DNA of 64,000 nucleotides, taken from contig OW203991.1 in the NCBI GenBank assembly GCA_934047225.1, positions 2,294,001 through 2,358,000 on the forward strand, read 5' to 3'. The notes under the pieces are model-generated. The model was not told the origin of the DNA. It saw only the letters and a program-made list of their open reading frames with translations, and searched no databases. The stretch is from Ypsolopha sequella. Lineage: Eukaryota; Arthropoda; Insecta; Lepidoptera; Ypsolophidae. Below are positions 1 through 11,600 of the stretch, piece after piece (the first letter of the stretch is position 1; the number at the start of each line of letters is the position of its first letter). The position numbers were made by a program, and so were the translations under genes.

Positions 1-1057
1 CGACAAAATACAAATTGTCCCGACAAATAATAAATAACAACGGTCGGCGGGCAAAATAGCGTCTCGTTGTGATTACTTTAATTTTAATAATGAAAATAAT
101 TTTTTGAGTCATTATATTTATTTGTCCTGACCGAAATCCCACAATCCGACATTTTGAAATTTTTCCCATCTGGCAACCCTTAAGCTGAATGCTTTGTGTT
201 AGCATAAGTGTATCCATATTATTTGCGCTTGAATTACTGCGATAAGGCTCACCACCCAATATGCTAGAACGTAATATGTTTACGTGTGTAAACTGTTACA
301 GTCTACATCGAAAATACTTCTTGACACCCCCATGGGGATTCATGTTGTGACAGTGTATTAGTTGTTTAAGTTAAAATATTGAGTTTATTTTGCAAATATA
401 ACAGGAGCACAAGGAGAATATAAGGAGACAATTAAACTTCTATTAATGTAGCCACTATATTTGTCTAGACGCGTCCGATGCTTTACAGTGCACTTTCTCA
501 TAAATTTCAAATCTAAACAGAGTTTACTAGAACAAAAATTAAAACTGGATAACAGAAATTATTTTTTTCTGCTAAAGCGAAACTCTAAAAGCCTAAAATA
601 TGCACATTTAACAGAGAAATGATACTAAAATTAAATATCTAACAAAACAAAAATTTTTTAGGACTATCAAAAAAATTCAACTTTGATTTTTTTTATATCT
701 GTTCGTAATTAGCATGCAGGAATTTGACTATAGCATTTTAAATACTAATCCCTATCAACCCACAAAGTCCAATAAAAATATCCGACCCCATGGCTTTTTT
801 GAAAGCTGTGAACCATTTAATTAATAAATTTCTTTACATATAAAATACAATGTTTGTACATTCAGGACTAATGAATGCATTTTAAATTTTCTTTCAGCTG
901 AGGAGTTTTTTGAGGAAATATGTAGTGTATCAATGCACTTTAATTTAAGGTAAGAAGGACACAAGTTCAACCAAAAATACACAGAGAGAGGAAACTACTA
1001 TCAGTACAGGTAGAGCAGTGAAGAAAAGGTAAATAATAAAGCATAGTCTTCACATAC
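1..1057. other. AT-rich intronic sequence of the USP34-type gene
   Basis: This stretch lies downstream of the third coding exon of the minus-strand USP34-type gene, so it is probably its intron 3. I see no further exon of that gene here. A plus-strand exon-like block at 898-949 is discussed in the findings. Otherwise it is AT-rich without recognisable features. Confidence 0.4.
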
Positions 1058-1827
1058 CTGCCATGGACTTCACAGCTGGAACTCTTAGGTCCTTGTCTTC
1101 CAAGTTGCACATGTACTTCAGGATCTTACTCCTTAGAGGCATGAACAGCTGTGCCACAGCTCTGAAGTTCAGCCATAACTTCAAGTTCCCGACTGCCGCC
1201 ACAATGGCATGAGCCATAGACAGGGGAAGGGAGCTGGGCATTGCATGCTCAAATACAGAAGTCATTGCACAAACACCGCCCAACTTGCAAAACAAACTGA
1301 CATTCCTAAGTAAATAAGCTGGGATTTCTGTGTCATGAAGATCACAATAGGAGCTTAAGTTGGATACTTCTTGAGCAGAGAGATCATCTAAGCGGCTCAA
1401 AGCACTGTGTTTACAAGCTAAGTACAGTGGGAAGTTAAGTAAAAATATTTTTGAAACAATATGCATGAGCTTCTCCTTCTGCTGCATCGGCCAAACCTCT
1501 CCCTCTTCACTGGAGGACGGTTTCTCACTTTCACTCTGCTTATCATCTTTCTTGTCTGAATCCTCAGGAGTTTTGACATCCTCAGTCTCACAAGATGGTT
1601 CTTTCTCATCAACAGTCTTTTCTTCACTTTTAGGTGGGTTGGGGTCATCTAGAGGCTTATGTATCTCCTTATTAGTATCTTTTTCTTCTGGAGCGGGTGT
1701 TTTTGCTGCTTCTATCAAGTCATCTTTGAGTTGTTTAAGTTGGCACACAGATAAGCAGAGTATACTTTGTACAACAAGATAGAATCTCTCAAAGTTTTTT
1801 ACATCTCTGTAGCAGCACATACATTGC
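1058..1827 (-). CDS. puf: USP34-type gene coding exon 3
   Basis: The 770-nt exon begins after a pyrimidine-rich tctttcag acceptor and ends at a gtatgt donor. It encodes the QCMCC motif, a helix, an acidic linker and the conserved armadillo-like N-terminal block ending in VKSMA. Confidence 0.9.
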
Positions 1828-2372
1828 CTGAAAGAAAGTCATTGTTCTTGAAATTTTAATCACTGCAATGGGAATACTATAAGTTTGGAGAGAATAACCC
1901 AATGATATTCAAACATTAACGACAAATTAAGCAATATTGCTTGTTTACAATCATTTGCTTAGCCTTTGTGCTAAAAAGAGACAAGTTTTGGACACAACAA
2001 TGTAGGTTAACTATCCTTTTATTAGTAAAAGAAATTACATAAAGGGTTGAACAGTGAAAATGGATGATAAATACCTCTGTGGCCATGAGAGAATGTAATT
2101 CAAGACAGTTTCTAACTCAGATTGACTAATAGTCGGGTATTGAGATGCATCGTCAGTCAACCTGGCTTCACCTGTAATAGCAAAATTATTTTAAAATTAA
2201 GTCGGCACCAACTCATTGCCGCTGACCTACAAGATAGCTATGAACCCCAAGACATATATGACTACGATTTAAAACAGAGAACGGAGGAAAAGCTAGCGGA
2301 ATACAAAAATTGGTAACAAAGTAACTTACAGTTCAGTAAAAGCTGCGAAAACTCTGAGCAAACATCACACAT
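1058..2372 (-). CDS. puf: USP34/puffyeye-type ubiquitin carboxyl-terminal hydrolase, N-terminal exons (partial)
   Basis: Three minus-strand exons join in frame: 2330-2372 (ATG at 2370-2372, 14 codons plus 1 nt), 2075-2171 and 1058-1827. They give about 303 N-terminal residues. Boundaries carry GT donors (gtaagt, gtattt, gtatgt) and AG acceptors. The predicted start MCDVCSEF, the block SWPQRQCMCCYRD, and later FPLYLACKH, LRNVSLFC and LKLWLNFRAVAQ follow the order of the vertebrate USP34 N-terminus as I recall it. A low-complexity acidic Lys/Glu/Ser segment (about 1500-1690) separates the conserved blocks, as in the family. USP34 is a very large deubiquitinase; Drosophila puffyeye acts on Myc and growth control (literature). 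The catalytic domain lies outside the window on the left. Regulation is not visible. The family call is strong; the symbol is by orthology. Confidence 0.9.
2075..2171 (-). CDS. puf: USP34-type gene coding exon 2
   Basis: The 97-nt exon runs from a cag acceptor to an ag/gtattt donor. It joins exon 1 (phase 1) and exon 3 (phase 2) without a frame break. It encodes EARLTDDASQ through LSWPQ, the helix just before the QRQC motif. Confidence 0.85.
2330..2372 (-). CDS. puf: USP34-type gene coding exon 1
   Basis: This exon holds the start codon (complement of 2370-2372) and ends at a consensus gtaagt donor beginning at 2329. It encodes 14 residues plus one base (MCDVCSEFSQLLLN). The spaced cysteines match the short N-terminus expected for USP34. 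It is far shorter than most gene finders would report. Confidence 0.8.
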
Positions 2373-3240
2373 TCTTATGATTGTAAGTCAAGCTTGTGCG
2401 GTATATTATTGTAAATATTTCGCTTTTCTAATTACAAATGAAATGTTGATCATTATTGATATTTTTCGTCACAGAAAACGACGAACACGGCTCTAATAAA
2501 AACGTCATGGATTCCGTTCCACCATTGTTGTCAAAATCTAACGAACTGCGTTTAGTGCGTTTAGTTTCGCAAATGTAGTCTAAGTTTTAAATCATAGACA
2601 AACTCAGACGCGGGCCCAGATAGCCGTTCATAAATTAAAACTTTCGTCAGGTTTCAACACTGACAGCCGGATAGTGTACGATTTACAACGCGTGCGATAG
2701 AGGGGGCATTAGAACCCGTGTCGCGACCCCTTATTTATGAACGAAGCCCAGGGGAGCACAGACACATTTACCAGGAGCAGGCGAATGTCTATGGGGTCAT
2801 GAAACCACAAAAACACCCACGATTCGGTTATGTACGTATCATCGAAGAAATTGCCGCCGATATCATTACAATACGTGCGAAAAGCAGGCCAGCGGCAATT
2901 TCTTCGATAGTACATGAGACACCATCAAAATTCAAAAATCATTGGGAAAAATTGCATGTCAAACATCAAATGTGATTTTGCAGCTAACTTCAGGCCACTA
3001 CGAACGACTATGAGTATGGTCATCAGATTAAACAGAATAAATACGCTCAGCAATCATTGGTAAGTCGGTAATGTAAACAAACAAAATAAACCAACCACTG
3101 TGGTACATACCATGTTGGTTTATAGTGGCCTGAATTTAGCTGCACAATCACATTTGACAGCAAATTTTTTTCCCACGATTTTTGGCGATTGTTGGTGTAC
3201 GTAAGTATGAAACATGGGAGTTGTGTGTCACCACAACATT
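2373..3240. other. Promoter side of the USP34-type gene and decayed repeats
   Basis: The first ~150 bp should hold the 5' UTR and promoter of the minus-strand gene; no TATA box or other defined site is evident. Around 2615-2720 lies a fragment (agccgttcataaatt) that recurs near 24440-24500 and 42130, so it is a dispersed repeat. Short matches such as gccgatatcattac are inverted-repeat remnants. Confidence 0.35.
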
Positions 3241-3477
3241 TTAAGGGGCCCCACAATGCTAAACATCAGTTTTGCATTGGATTCAGTTCCGTCAGTACAG
3301 ATGGTAAAAATTTGAAAAAATATGGCGGGTTTTTTGACTCAAGATAATTATTAATTACACTTTATAAACATTATATTATTTTAAAAAAAGCATGAATCTC
3401 ACGAAAAACTCTATTCAGTTTTCATATTTTAAAACCGATAGAAACGAAACCAACACACGCAAAAACTAACTAGAAAA

Positions 3478-4080
3478 AACCGGCCAAGTGCGAGTCAGAC
3501 TCGCGTACTTAGGGTTCCGTATTGTGGATGTTAAATTTAATTTTGTAATTTTTTTTCGTGAATTTCCAACCGCTTTATTTTTCCTGTAATCTTTACCTTA
3601 ACACATATCACCATGATTTTTTTCATATTTTTCAGTCCACCAGTTTTGTGGTTAAGGGGGTGGGACATACATTTTTGTATGGTTTTTCTAGGATTTCTCG
3701 AAATACATGCAATTAAATATAGCCAAACTGTATATTTTAACAATCAACTTTTTAATACCTACAATTTGATACACATTTTGAATTTTTATAAAATATATTT
3801 TTTTAATTTTCTTTTATTTTTATATTTCTCATTTGTGCTCAACTTTTTTTTTTATCGATATAGTTTGCCTGTAATTAGCCAGTTATGATCTATAATCGAC
3901 ATTCTTTTCATATTTTTCGGTGTACCAGTTTCGGAGTTTCGGGACATACATATTTTTGTGGTTTTATAAAGATTTTTCGAAACCATGCCGGTAAATATAT
4001 TAAAAGTATATATTTTGCAATCAACTTTTTTTTTTTTTTTTCCAAGAAACAAACAGTCTTATATATTTATACATAACACA
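3478..4080. repeat. Dispersed GTGCGAGTC repeat, left part, with two degenerate internal units
   Basis: It starts with accggccaagtgcgagtcag and contains two related ~300-bp AT-rich units (about 3580-3750 and 3870-4030). Both share a tcatatttttc...cca block, gggacatacat and tttt-rich ends. The matching right part, with gacggtgctaaagtttta and acggacggacggac, is at about 6690-6835. A LINE separates the halves. Related ends recur near 12936, 39880, 52985, 53440 and 60065. Confidence 0.55.
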
Positions 4081-4202
4081 AAATATTATTATAATGTAGA
4101 CCTACAGTTTCCTTACTTGTTATAAAACATTCTAAATATATTAAATAAAACTAAACTAAATAAATATAACTTTAGATTTACAAAAAAGCTTTTTAACTTA
4201 AG

Positions 4203-6576
4203 CTATACATGCTCAGAGATACACTGCAATAATAATCTTTTAAAACTAATTAAATACTCACTAAATATATCCACGTTAACAAACTTATCGTTATACAACC
4301 TGCAAGCCCGTCTTATGAAACTATTATTTGCATAACATGTGCGACTACGCGAAATATTAAAAAGTGGTTTATTTCGGCAACTTCGTTCCCGACGTCGAGG
4401 TACTCTGAAAGCTAACGAGTGCAACAATGTGGGAGCATCAATATAATTGTTAATAATTTTATAAATAATTGACACATCAATACAATCACGACGACAACTT
4501 AGAGAAACAATCTTTTGTCTTTTCATAGAACTGACATAATCTATATATGTGTGACCAGTATGGTACTCAATAGCTTTTACAAATTTTTTCTGTACTTTTT
4601 CTATCCTTTCAATATGGATTTTATAAAATGGATTCCAAACAGAACTAGCAAATTCTAAGCGACTGCGAACATAGCTGTTATAAAGTATCTTGTATGTTAA
4701 AGGATTCTTAAAGGGCTTTCCTACACGTAATATGAAACCTAATTGTTTGAAAGCTTTATTTAATATGTTATCTATGTGAGGTAAAAAGGTAAGTTTTGAG
4801 TCCATTAGAACACCAAGATCACGAATTTGATTTACGCGGGTCAGTTCTTTTTGACAGAGTTTATACTTAAAATTGACATGAGTTCTCTTTCTGCTAAAGC
4901 TTATTACAAAACATATGTCAGGATTTAAAAGTAAGTTGTTTGATCTACAAAAAGACGCAAAGTTATTTAAATAATTTTGCAAGATATTGCAATCATCTGT
5001 ATTACGAATAACTCTAAAAATTTTTGTGTCGTCGGCATATAGTAGTAAATTTGAGCTAGTTACGCATTGAGTAACGTCATTAAGATACAAAATAAATAAT
5101 AATGGCCCTAAATGTGACCCTTGTGGAACGCCAGAAGTAATAGGTTTATACTGAGAAATATAACCTCCCACCGCCACAGCCTGCGACCGATTTTCGATAT
5201 AGGATTTTATCCAACGGAAAAGGTCCCCGTGTATACCGAGCTGCCAAAGCTTAAAAAGTAGACGTTCATGACAAATTTTATCAAATGCCTTGGCAAAGTC
5301 GGTATACACGGCATCTACCTGATAGTTTTTATCTAAGGCATCAAGAATTTCTTCGGTATAAGATATCAAATTTGTATCAACGCTACGGCCCCTGAGAAAA
5401 CCATGTTGGTTTGGAGTTATATGACGACCGACGTACGGCAAGGGACAGCTGGTCAGTAACAATTTTCTCAAGAATCTTACCAAACTGGCATAACTTTGAG
5501 ATGGGCCGGTACTTCTCAATGTTGGGGCTAACCTCTCCTTTTGGTATCGGAGTGACCAGTGCGCGTTTCCATAAAGAGGGCACACATCCTTCTCTTAAGG
5601 ACTTCTCAAACAGCAACGTTATAGGAATAGCTAGATTAGATGAACATTTATTAATTATAATAGGGTGGATGCAATCAGGGCCGGCACCTTTATTTATATT
5701 TATTGATTTTAGGTACTTATGTACAATCTGTTTGGTAATAAATATTGTATCCATTTCCAAAATAGCATCATTTACCGGCGGAAGATTATCGAAATCAATT
5801 TGGTTAGCATTCGATTTCTCGAATACCGAGTGGAAGTGTTTATTAAACAAATCACTTATTTGTGTTCCACTAGATGCCGACATACCCTTATAATGCATAA
5901 TCTGTGGAAGACCACTCTTTGCAAAAATTGATTTGACGTAGGACCAAAAGAATTTAGGATGAGTAGTAATTTTCATTTCAGTAGCACATATAAATTTTTT
6001 GTAACATACAGTTTCTAATTTAGCGGCTCTTTTCCTAAGTAATTTATAACTATCACGATCTAAAGGATTTCCATAAGTCTTCCACAGCTTATGATATTTT
6101 CTTTTTTCGTTGAGTAACCTTCTAAGCGGCATAGTATACCAAGGGGGCTTAGAATGAGAGGTGCGTTGGGAGCGCTTTGGAACATATTTGTTTATTAAAC
6201 GGTTTAATATTTCATAAAAAATTGAAACACATTCATCCACTGCGCGGCCCAAAAACAGCGAAAACCAGTCTATTTCAGACAACTCACGATTTATTTCCGT
6301 ATAATTTGCATCGTAAAAGCGATAAACTAGAGTAGGGGCAGGCTTAAGAGTAGGTATGTAGGACAGAGTTAATTATATTTGAAGGGCCTTGTGATGTAAA
6401 TCTTCAGGTGTCAGAGGATAATCACTGGTGAGTACGGTGCAGTTTTTATTACAGAAAATAAGGTCAAGAATTCGTTGATTAATATTAAAGCTATTGTTAT
6501 ACTGTTCTAAGCCTGAAAAAGATAAGAACTCGTGCAGTGATTGTACCGACAGGTTATTGCTACTATCAAGACACAT
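4203..6576 (-). mobile_element. Jockey-like non-LTR retrotransposon, 5'-truncated and frameshifted
   Basis: Read on the minus strand, 6576-6373 encodes the C-terminal end of an endonuclease-like domain (LDLIFCNKN, LTSDYPLTPEDLHH). Then 6282-5383 and 5585-4203 encode reverse transcriptase in two overlapping frames. RT motifs seen are CIHPIIINKC, PIPKG, VYTDFAKAFDKICH, SGVPQGSHLGPLLF, LLYADDTKIF (about 5018-5045) and a C-terminal thumb. A frameshift near 5400-5470 breaks the ORF, and another break lies between the endonuclease and RT parts. The 5' half is missing. It interrupts the GTGCGAGTC repeat. The clade call rests on motif resemblance only. Confidence 0.85.
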
Positions 6577-6639
6577 TTTAGAGCAAGCTTTATATAATAT
6601 ATTAATTATTTTAGATAATATTTTTTATTTTTCTCACTT

Positions 6640-6835
6640 TTGTTTTGGAAATATTTTGAACAATTTCAAATTTTTTCAAATATTTTTTTACACCGTGATA
6701 TGTGGGCAAATTAGTGCTTTTTTGTGCCAAATTTCATGTCTTTATATTTGACGGTGCTAAAGTTTTATGAGGCGGCTGTGACATACGGACGGACGGACAA
6801 CGGAGTCTCAGCATAAAGGTTCCTTTTATTACGTA
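6640..6835. repeat. Dispersed GTGCGAGTC repeat, right part
   Basis: This holds the typical tail with tttcatgtc, gacggtgctaaagtttta, gaggcggctgtgacatacgg, repeated acgg units and aaaggttcc. With 3478-4080 it forms one element that a LINE later split. Confidence 0.5.
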
Positions 6836-7316
6836 AATAAATTATAATTTTTGTCATAATCTAGCCGTAATTTCAAAATAACTGAATTTTTGCGTGCGCG
6901 TTATCTGATTAGAGCAGGAGGGACAGTTAAAAAACAAAAGCGTTAGATCAGGACGGAATTTTAGCACTGTGCAGCCCCTTAATTTCAAATAATTTGTAGG
7001 ACTTGGGTTAAGCTACCTCCCATAACCGTTTGATTCAGTCCATATAAATTAATGGAGCCGAGCGAAGCGGAGCGGAGCCAATATAACGTAACTGGTCTTT
7101 CAGCATGAGACTCAAGCCTGGCAACTGAGGCCTACCTGAGGGACCTACCCTTATGTTTGGGAAACTTGAGAGAAGGCAAACACGGGAATACGATAATCAA
7201 CACAAGCACTATTTATTCACACAATAACTTACAATTATTCTTTTATACCTAGACATAGGATATACTACTTACTGCATAGGATAATGGGGTGGGACCTGTA
7301 AGAATTTTCTTCTTCC

Positions 7317-8103
7317 TCTTGAAAGAGCTCAAAGAGCAGTTTTGAAAGTTAGTACGTTACGTCCCTTCAAATACCCATCAAATACCCAACAGCTGACTTA
7401 TATAAGGAATGTCATGTTCTTACAATGAGGCAACTATTTGTTCTTAATGTGATTCTGAAACAACATTCAAATTCTCCATACACTCCCTCACAGGATATCT
7501 CTTCTCGACGAGTACTCCCCATCTTTAAAATAACACGTTCACGGACGTGTTTCGTGGAAAGATTTGAGACTTACTATCTTGGTCGGTTTCTCTATAACCT
7601 AGTAAATAACCTTCACGCTATCTACTCTCTAAATGCGTATGAAGTTAAAAATAAACTAATACCCTGGCTTAAGTCCCTAAGTTATGAGGAAACAAAGAAT
7701 CTTCTTGTCTCTCGTTTTAATGCTAAATGTAAATTTACTTGTTGTTTAATATTTTTCATCAAATTTTTGACACACTCACCCACACACTTCTACAAACCCT
7801 CACACATCCTCCCCCACACATACGAGCAGGCATAAACTAAATTAAATTAAACTAAATAAAACTTAATGCTTAAATTTAAATTAAACTCAATTTCACCTAC
7901 TTATTTGTATATTGTATTATCTTTTGTTATTATTTCTTGTTGTAGTTTTAAGTAGTATAATGTTATATTTATAATAAGTGCTTTAAAGAAGAGCGGTGCC
8001 TCCTAACACGGGCCTTTTAAAGCTTAAAGGGAGACACCAGCCCCTACCCATATTATGTAATTCTATTTAATTAAATAAACGTATTTGTATTTATTTGTAT
8101 TAG
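7317..8103 (+). mobile_element. 3' end of a second jockey-like LINE
   Basis: The frame at 7425-7835 encodes a fragment resembling the C-terminal thumb of jockey-like reverse transcriptases: MRQLFVLNVILKQH, a ...RTCFVERFETYYLG block and ELVN-type helix residues ending in WLKSLSYEETKNLL. Upstream in another frame, FPLERAQR-like residues are readable from about 7317. The 3' tail contains aaataaacgtatttg and ttatttgtatt. It is strongly 5'-truncated and inactive. Confidence 0.65.
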
Positions 8104-8455
8104 TATATGGCTGCTGCCTGAAGGATCCAGACGACTAGGGCTTCTGCCTAAATGGATCTAGGTAATTGTGAGTGCTGCCTTACTGACTTAGCTTCCGTTT
8201 TAAGTCCCAGATAATGGGCTTCCCTAACCGGCATTCGGGGTCCGAGTTCCGGAGTATACCTTGGTATCAACTGGGGTGTCATAAATGATGGTGCCCCGTG
8301 GGACAGTTCGGTTTTCCCTTGTCCCAGCACGCTTACCCGGGGGTCCAAGAGGTTGGGGTGGAGAGAAGTCTCTTTCTGACAGCTTATTCCTATCCGGAGA
8401 CGCTCGTCTATTCGTCGGGGGCACCGATAAATAGACACTTCCTTTCTTAAATAAA
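8104..8455. other. GC-richer unassigned block before ALG12
   Basis: About 350 bp are richer in GC than the surroundings (gggtccgagttccgg, cacgcttacccggg). A minus-strand frame of 96 codons is open here but I do not recognise it. It directly follows a LINE tail and abuts the probable ALG12 5' UTR, so it could be promoter-proximal sequence or an old repeat. Confidence 0.3.
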
Positions 8456-8542
8456 ATGAATGCAGCTATAGCGGGACAGCTGTTGAAATGTCATTTTTCT
8501 GAAGTGGCTATGGGTTGAAAAATTTCGTAAAACGAGTGAAAA

Positions 8543-8668
8543 ATGACCAAATTATTATATTTTGTCGCTAGTTTACACGCGTTACTGTGTCCATTTACGA
8601 AAGTGGAAGAAAGTTTTAACATTCAAGCTTTCCACGATATTTTATATCATCGGCATAACCTCACACAG
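8543..8668 (+). CDS. ALG12: ALG12 exon 1
   Basis: Forty-two codons from the ATG to LTQ, with a gtgaac donor. It includes KVEESFN, the probable catalytic acidic loop. The following intron is only 78 nt and free of stops in frame. Confidence 0.93.
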
Positions 8669-11600
8669 GTGAACCAGAAATCTAATTTTGGATTCATAAC
8701 TCTGTGGCGTCGGCGTCGATCTAATAGGCGTCTGTTTCTGTTCCAGTACGATCATAATGAGTTTCCAGGAGTCGTGCCGCGGACTTTTGTCGGGCCATTA
8801 GCGGTTTCTGTTGTGTCGGCCCCAGCAGTTGGATTGCTTCATTTGTTTGGACTAAATAAGTTTTGGATGCAATATGTTGGTCTGTAGTCGTTTTCGTATT
8901 TGCTGTTATCAATTTTGATGGCACACACTTACAACCTTGTTTAAAACTTTTTTCAGTGCGTCTTACACTTGCCTTGATGGTAGTAGGAGCATGGAGCCGA
9001 CTGAGGAACACTTTACTGAAGCAGTTCGGCAACACATTCGCATGGTGGTTCACTCTGATCACTATCACACAATACCACTTCATGTTCTACATGAGCAGAC
9101 CGCTGCCCAATATCATGACCATGCCTTTAGGTAAATTATATATATTCCATATTAAATATACATTAAATTTTAATTATTCCATTAGATATACCAATATTAG
9201 TATAGATTGAGATATAGATAGGTATATAAAGACAGCCACAGTATGAAATAATAAATAAATAAAGTACTTGACTGCAGAGGACCTATTATGTAAAGAAATG
9301 CTGAAGAATAAATGTCACAAATTTTATTTAAATAAAAAAAGGCAATCTATACACTACCGCTAGTGGAATTTTAATACAATGGGTTAAAACTTGTGCTATT
9401 TAGGCATATACACTTAGCAGCAGTCTAACAGGATGTAAACATGGCATTTTAATGTTCATGCTCTTTCTTTTTCTATGAAACACTTTTTTTTTTTACAATT
9501 TTTTTGTGGTGCCATAATAAAAGTTGTTTGAATATACAGTTATATTATGATTAGTTTTCAGTTTAACTAACAGTAACTTTATATATTTATTCTCCACTTA
9601 ACCAAAGTTAGGGCCTTCAAAAATACTAGTATTAATTTGTTTATAAATTTCTGTGTCACAGATAGCACACAATTTAACACTGCTATACCAGTTTTATTTA
9701 TGTTACCTAAAATTTATAAAATTCGTTTTTATCATTTCACTGGTAACAGAACTGTCACAACATGCTGTAGATTTTCCATGTCTATAAGACATGTCTGTCA
9801 ATAAGAGATCATCTATATAATTTTCATCATAAAGCAGAATAAATTGTGTACCTTTTTTGTTTTGCAGTGCTCTTAGCATTTGATGGCTGGTTGTCAGGGA
9901 AGTACAAACAGTTCATAGTGGCGGCGGGGGCATCCATTGTGATATTTAGATCAGAGCTTGCCATGCTGTTCGGTTTGTTCCTTCTCATAGACCTACAGGC
10001 GAAGAAAGTGACCTTGCCTATGTAAGTGCTATATTAAAAAATATATGATAAACTACACAATAGCTGGAATGTAATGCTCGAATACGGATTTCAATTCTTA
10101 TCAAGAATTTTAACTCAATAAATACCAAAACAAGGTCCAAATCAAGACTAAGGTCTTATTTAATTCATTAAGTATGCAAAAATACAAATTGAAACTAAGT
10201 CCAAATTGAAGATGCTATAACAGTTAATGAGTTCCCTGTCCTTCAAGGGCAGCCTGGTTGAGCTCTATCTTCGATTTGTGCACCATAAATTTCTTTTGTC
10301 AATCTACTTTCATTCATCCTCTCTATATTTCCAAACCACCAAAGCAATCCTTTTTCTATTCTAGTCACTACATCTTCTTTCAGGTCGCAACAATCCCGTA
10401 TGTCGATATTTTTCACTCTATCATTTAATGTTAAACCAGAACCACACATACTTCCTAAGGAACGCATTTCCATCACATTCACACTACTTTGATTTTATGC
10501 TGACTAAATTGGCAAAATATTGACGAAGGGCAATGTCAACAGCACCAGAATAGGAGAGCTTGTATGACTAGATTGATAGATGTGGAAGAGGGGTGTGTCA
10601 GGATCGTAGCAGAAGTCTCTGCCTACTCCTCTGGGAGACAGGCGTGAGTATATGTATGTGTGTATGAGTTCCCTGTATTTTCTGTTGAAGAATTTTAGTA
10701 ATTACAATTATTTTATATGTGTTATTTTCTCCTATTTTGCGCTATCAGCGATCACGCGGTCGTCTTAACAGCCACTTTACAATGAGCGTTGATATGAACC
10801 TTATTTCAATGTCATTTCCGTTGATATTTGTACTGATACACATGGAGTTTCTAACTTGGGAGGAATATGCGCACTGAAACGTCAATCATGTCAGTGAATA
10901 ATTATGCTCCTTAAGAGGCGTCGTCACGCGCAAACCTCCATACAAACGGTGTCAACACACAGTGTGGTCTCTATGGAATGTTATTATAATTAACGTTATC
11001 TAGATCTATGTTTAAGTTCAACTAAAAATCATTTTTGAAATTTGAGTAATACCTTAACAACAAACCCCTAAAATACGTAAATTACATAAATGTGCTTTTG
11101 TTGCTTTAGATAAAATCAATAAATTAATATGATTCAATATCCTAGATTAATAATAACCAAAAATAATGCCATAAGGTGGTTACTCTTGAAACAAGTTTCC
11201 AATTTTGCTCCCGCGACGAAATCGGCACGATTGTATTGACCTCGCAAGTTTCATGGAGCGTGCACCTTATAGCGAAATGAAACAGCATGACATTTGGCCA
11301 CGTCGACAACTGAGTTGGTCGCGTCATGATGTCTGCTTTTAATGACAGCATCAGTGAATATGTAATAGTGAATATTTTCTAACTTAAATTTGCGTGTGTA
11401 TTTGTATTTATTTATTTGTTTGTTGTTAAGTCTTTCACCTACTGTAGTTTACATTCATAAACATTTTTTTATTGATTTCCCTGTAATCAGTTAATAAAAT
11501 ATTTCCAGGTTGCTCAAAATAGTGTTACCAGCAGGCGTTGGTCTGGTGGCACTGACTGTGCTGGTGGACTCCATATTCTGGGGACGTCTGCTCTGGCCGG

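Larger units (their letters stand above)
3245..6978. mobile_element. TTAA-flanked (piggyBac-type) element carrying nested insertions
   Basis: TTAA at 3241-3244 is followed by ggggccccacaatgc, and the far end reads gtgcagcccc followed by TTAA at 6979-6982. This gives inverted GGGGC ends and a TTAA duplication, the hallmark of piggyBac-type elements. A short relative is at 33463-33948. The interior is mostly later insertions: a repeat beginning near 3478 (ccggccaagtgcgagtcag) and a LINE. No piggyBac transposase is seen, so this is non-autonomous. Confidence 0.55.
10022..11508. other. ALG12 intron 4 with repeat debris
   Basis: The intron contains an RTE LINE fragment with an inverted 5' part (10243-10680) and a right-end fragment of a TTAA-type element (about 10723-10935, related to 33790-33950). 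The remainder is AT-rich with no other feature seen. Confidence 0.5.
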
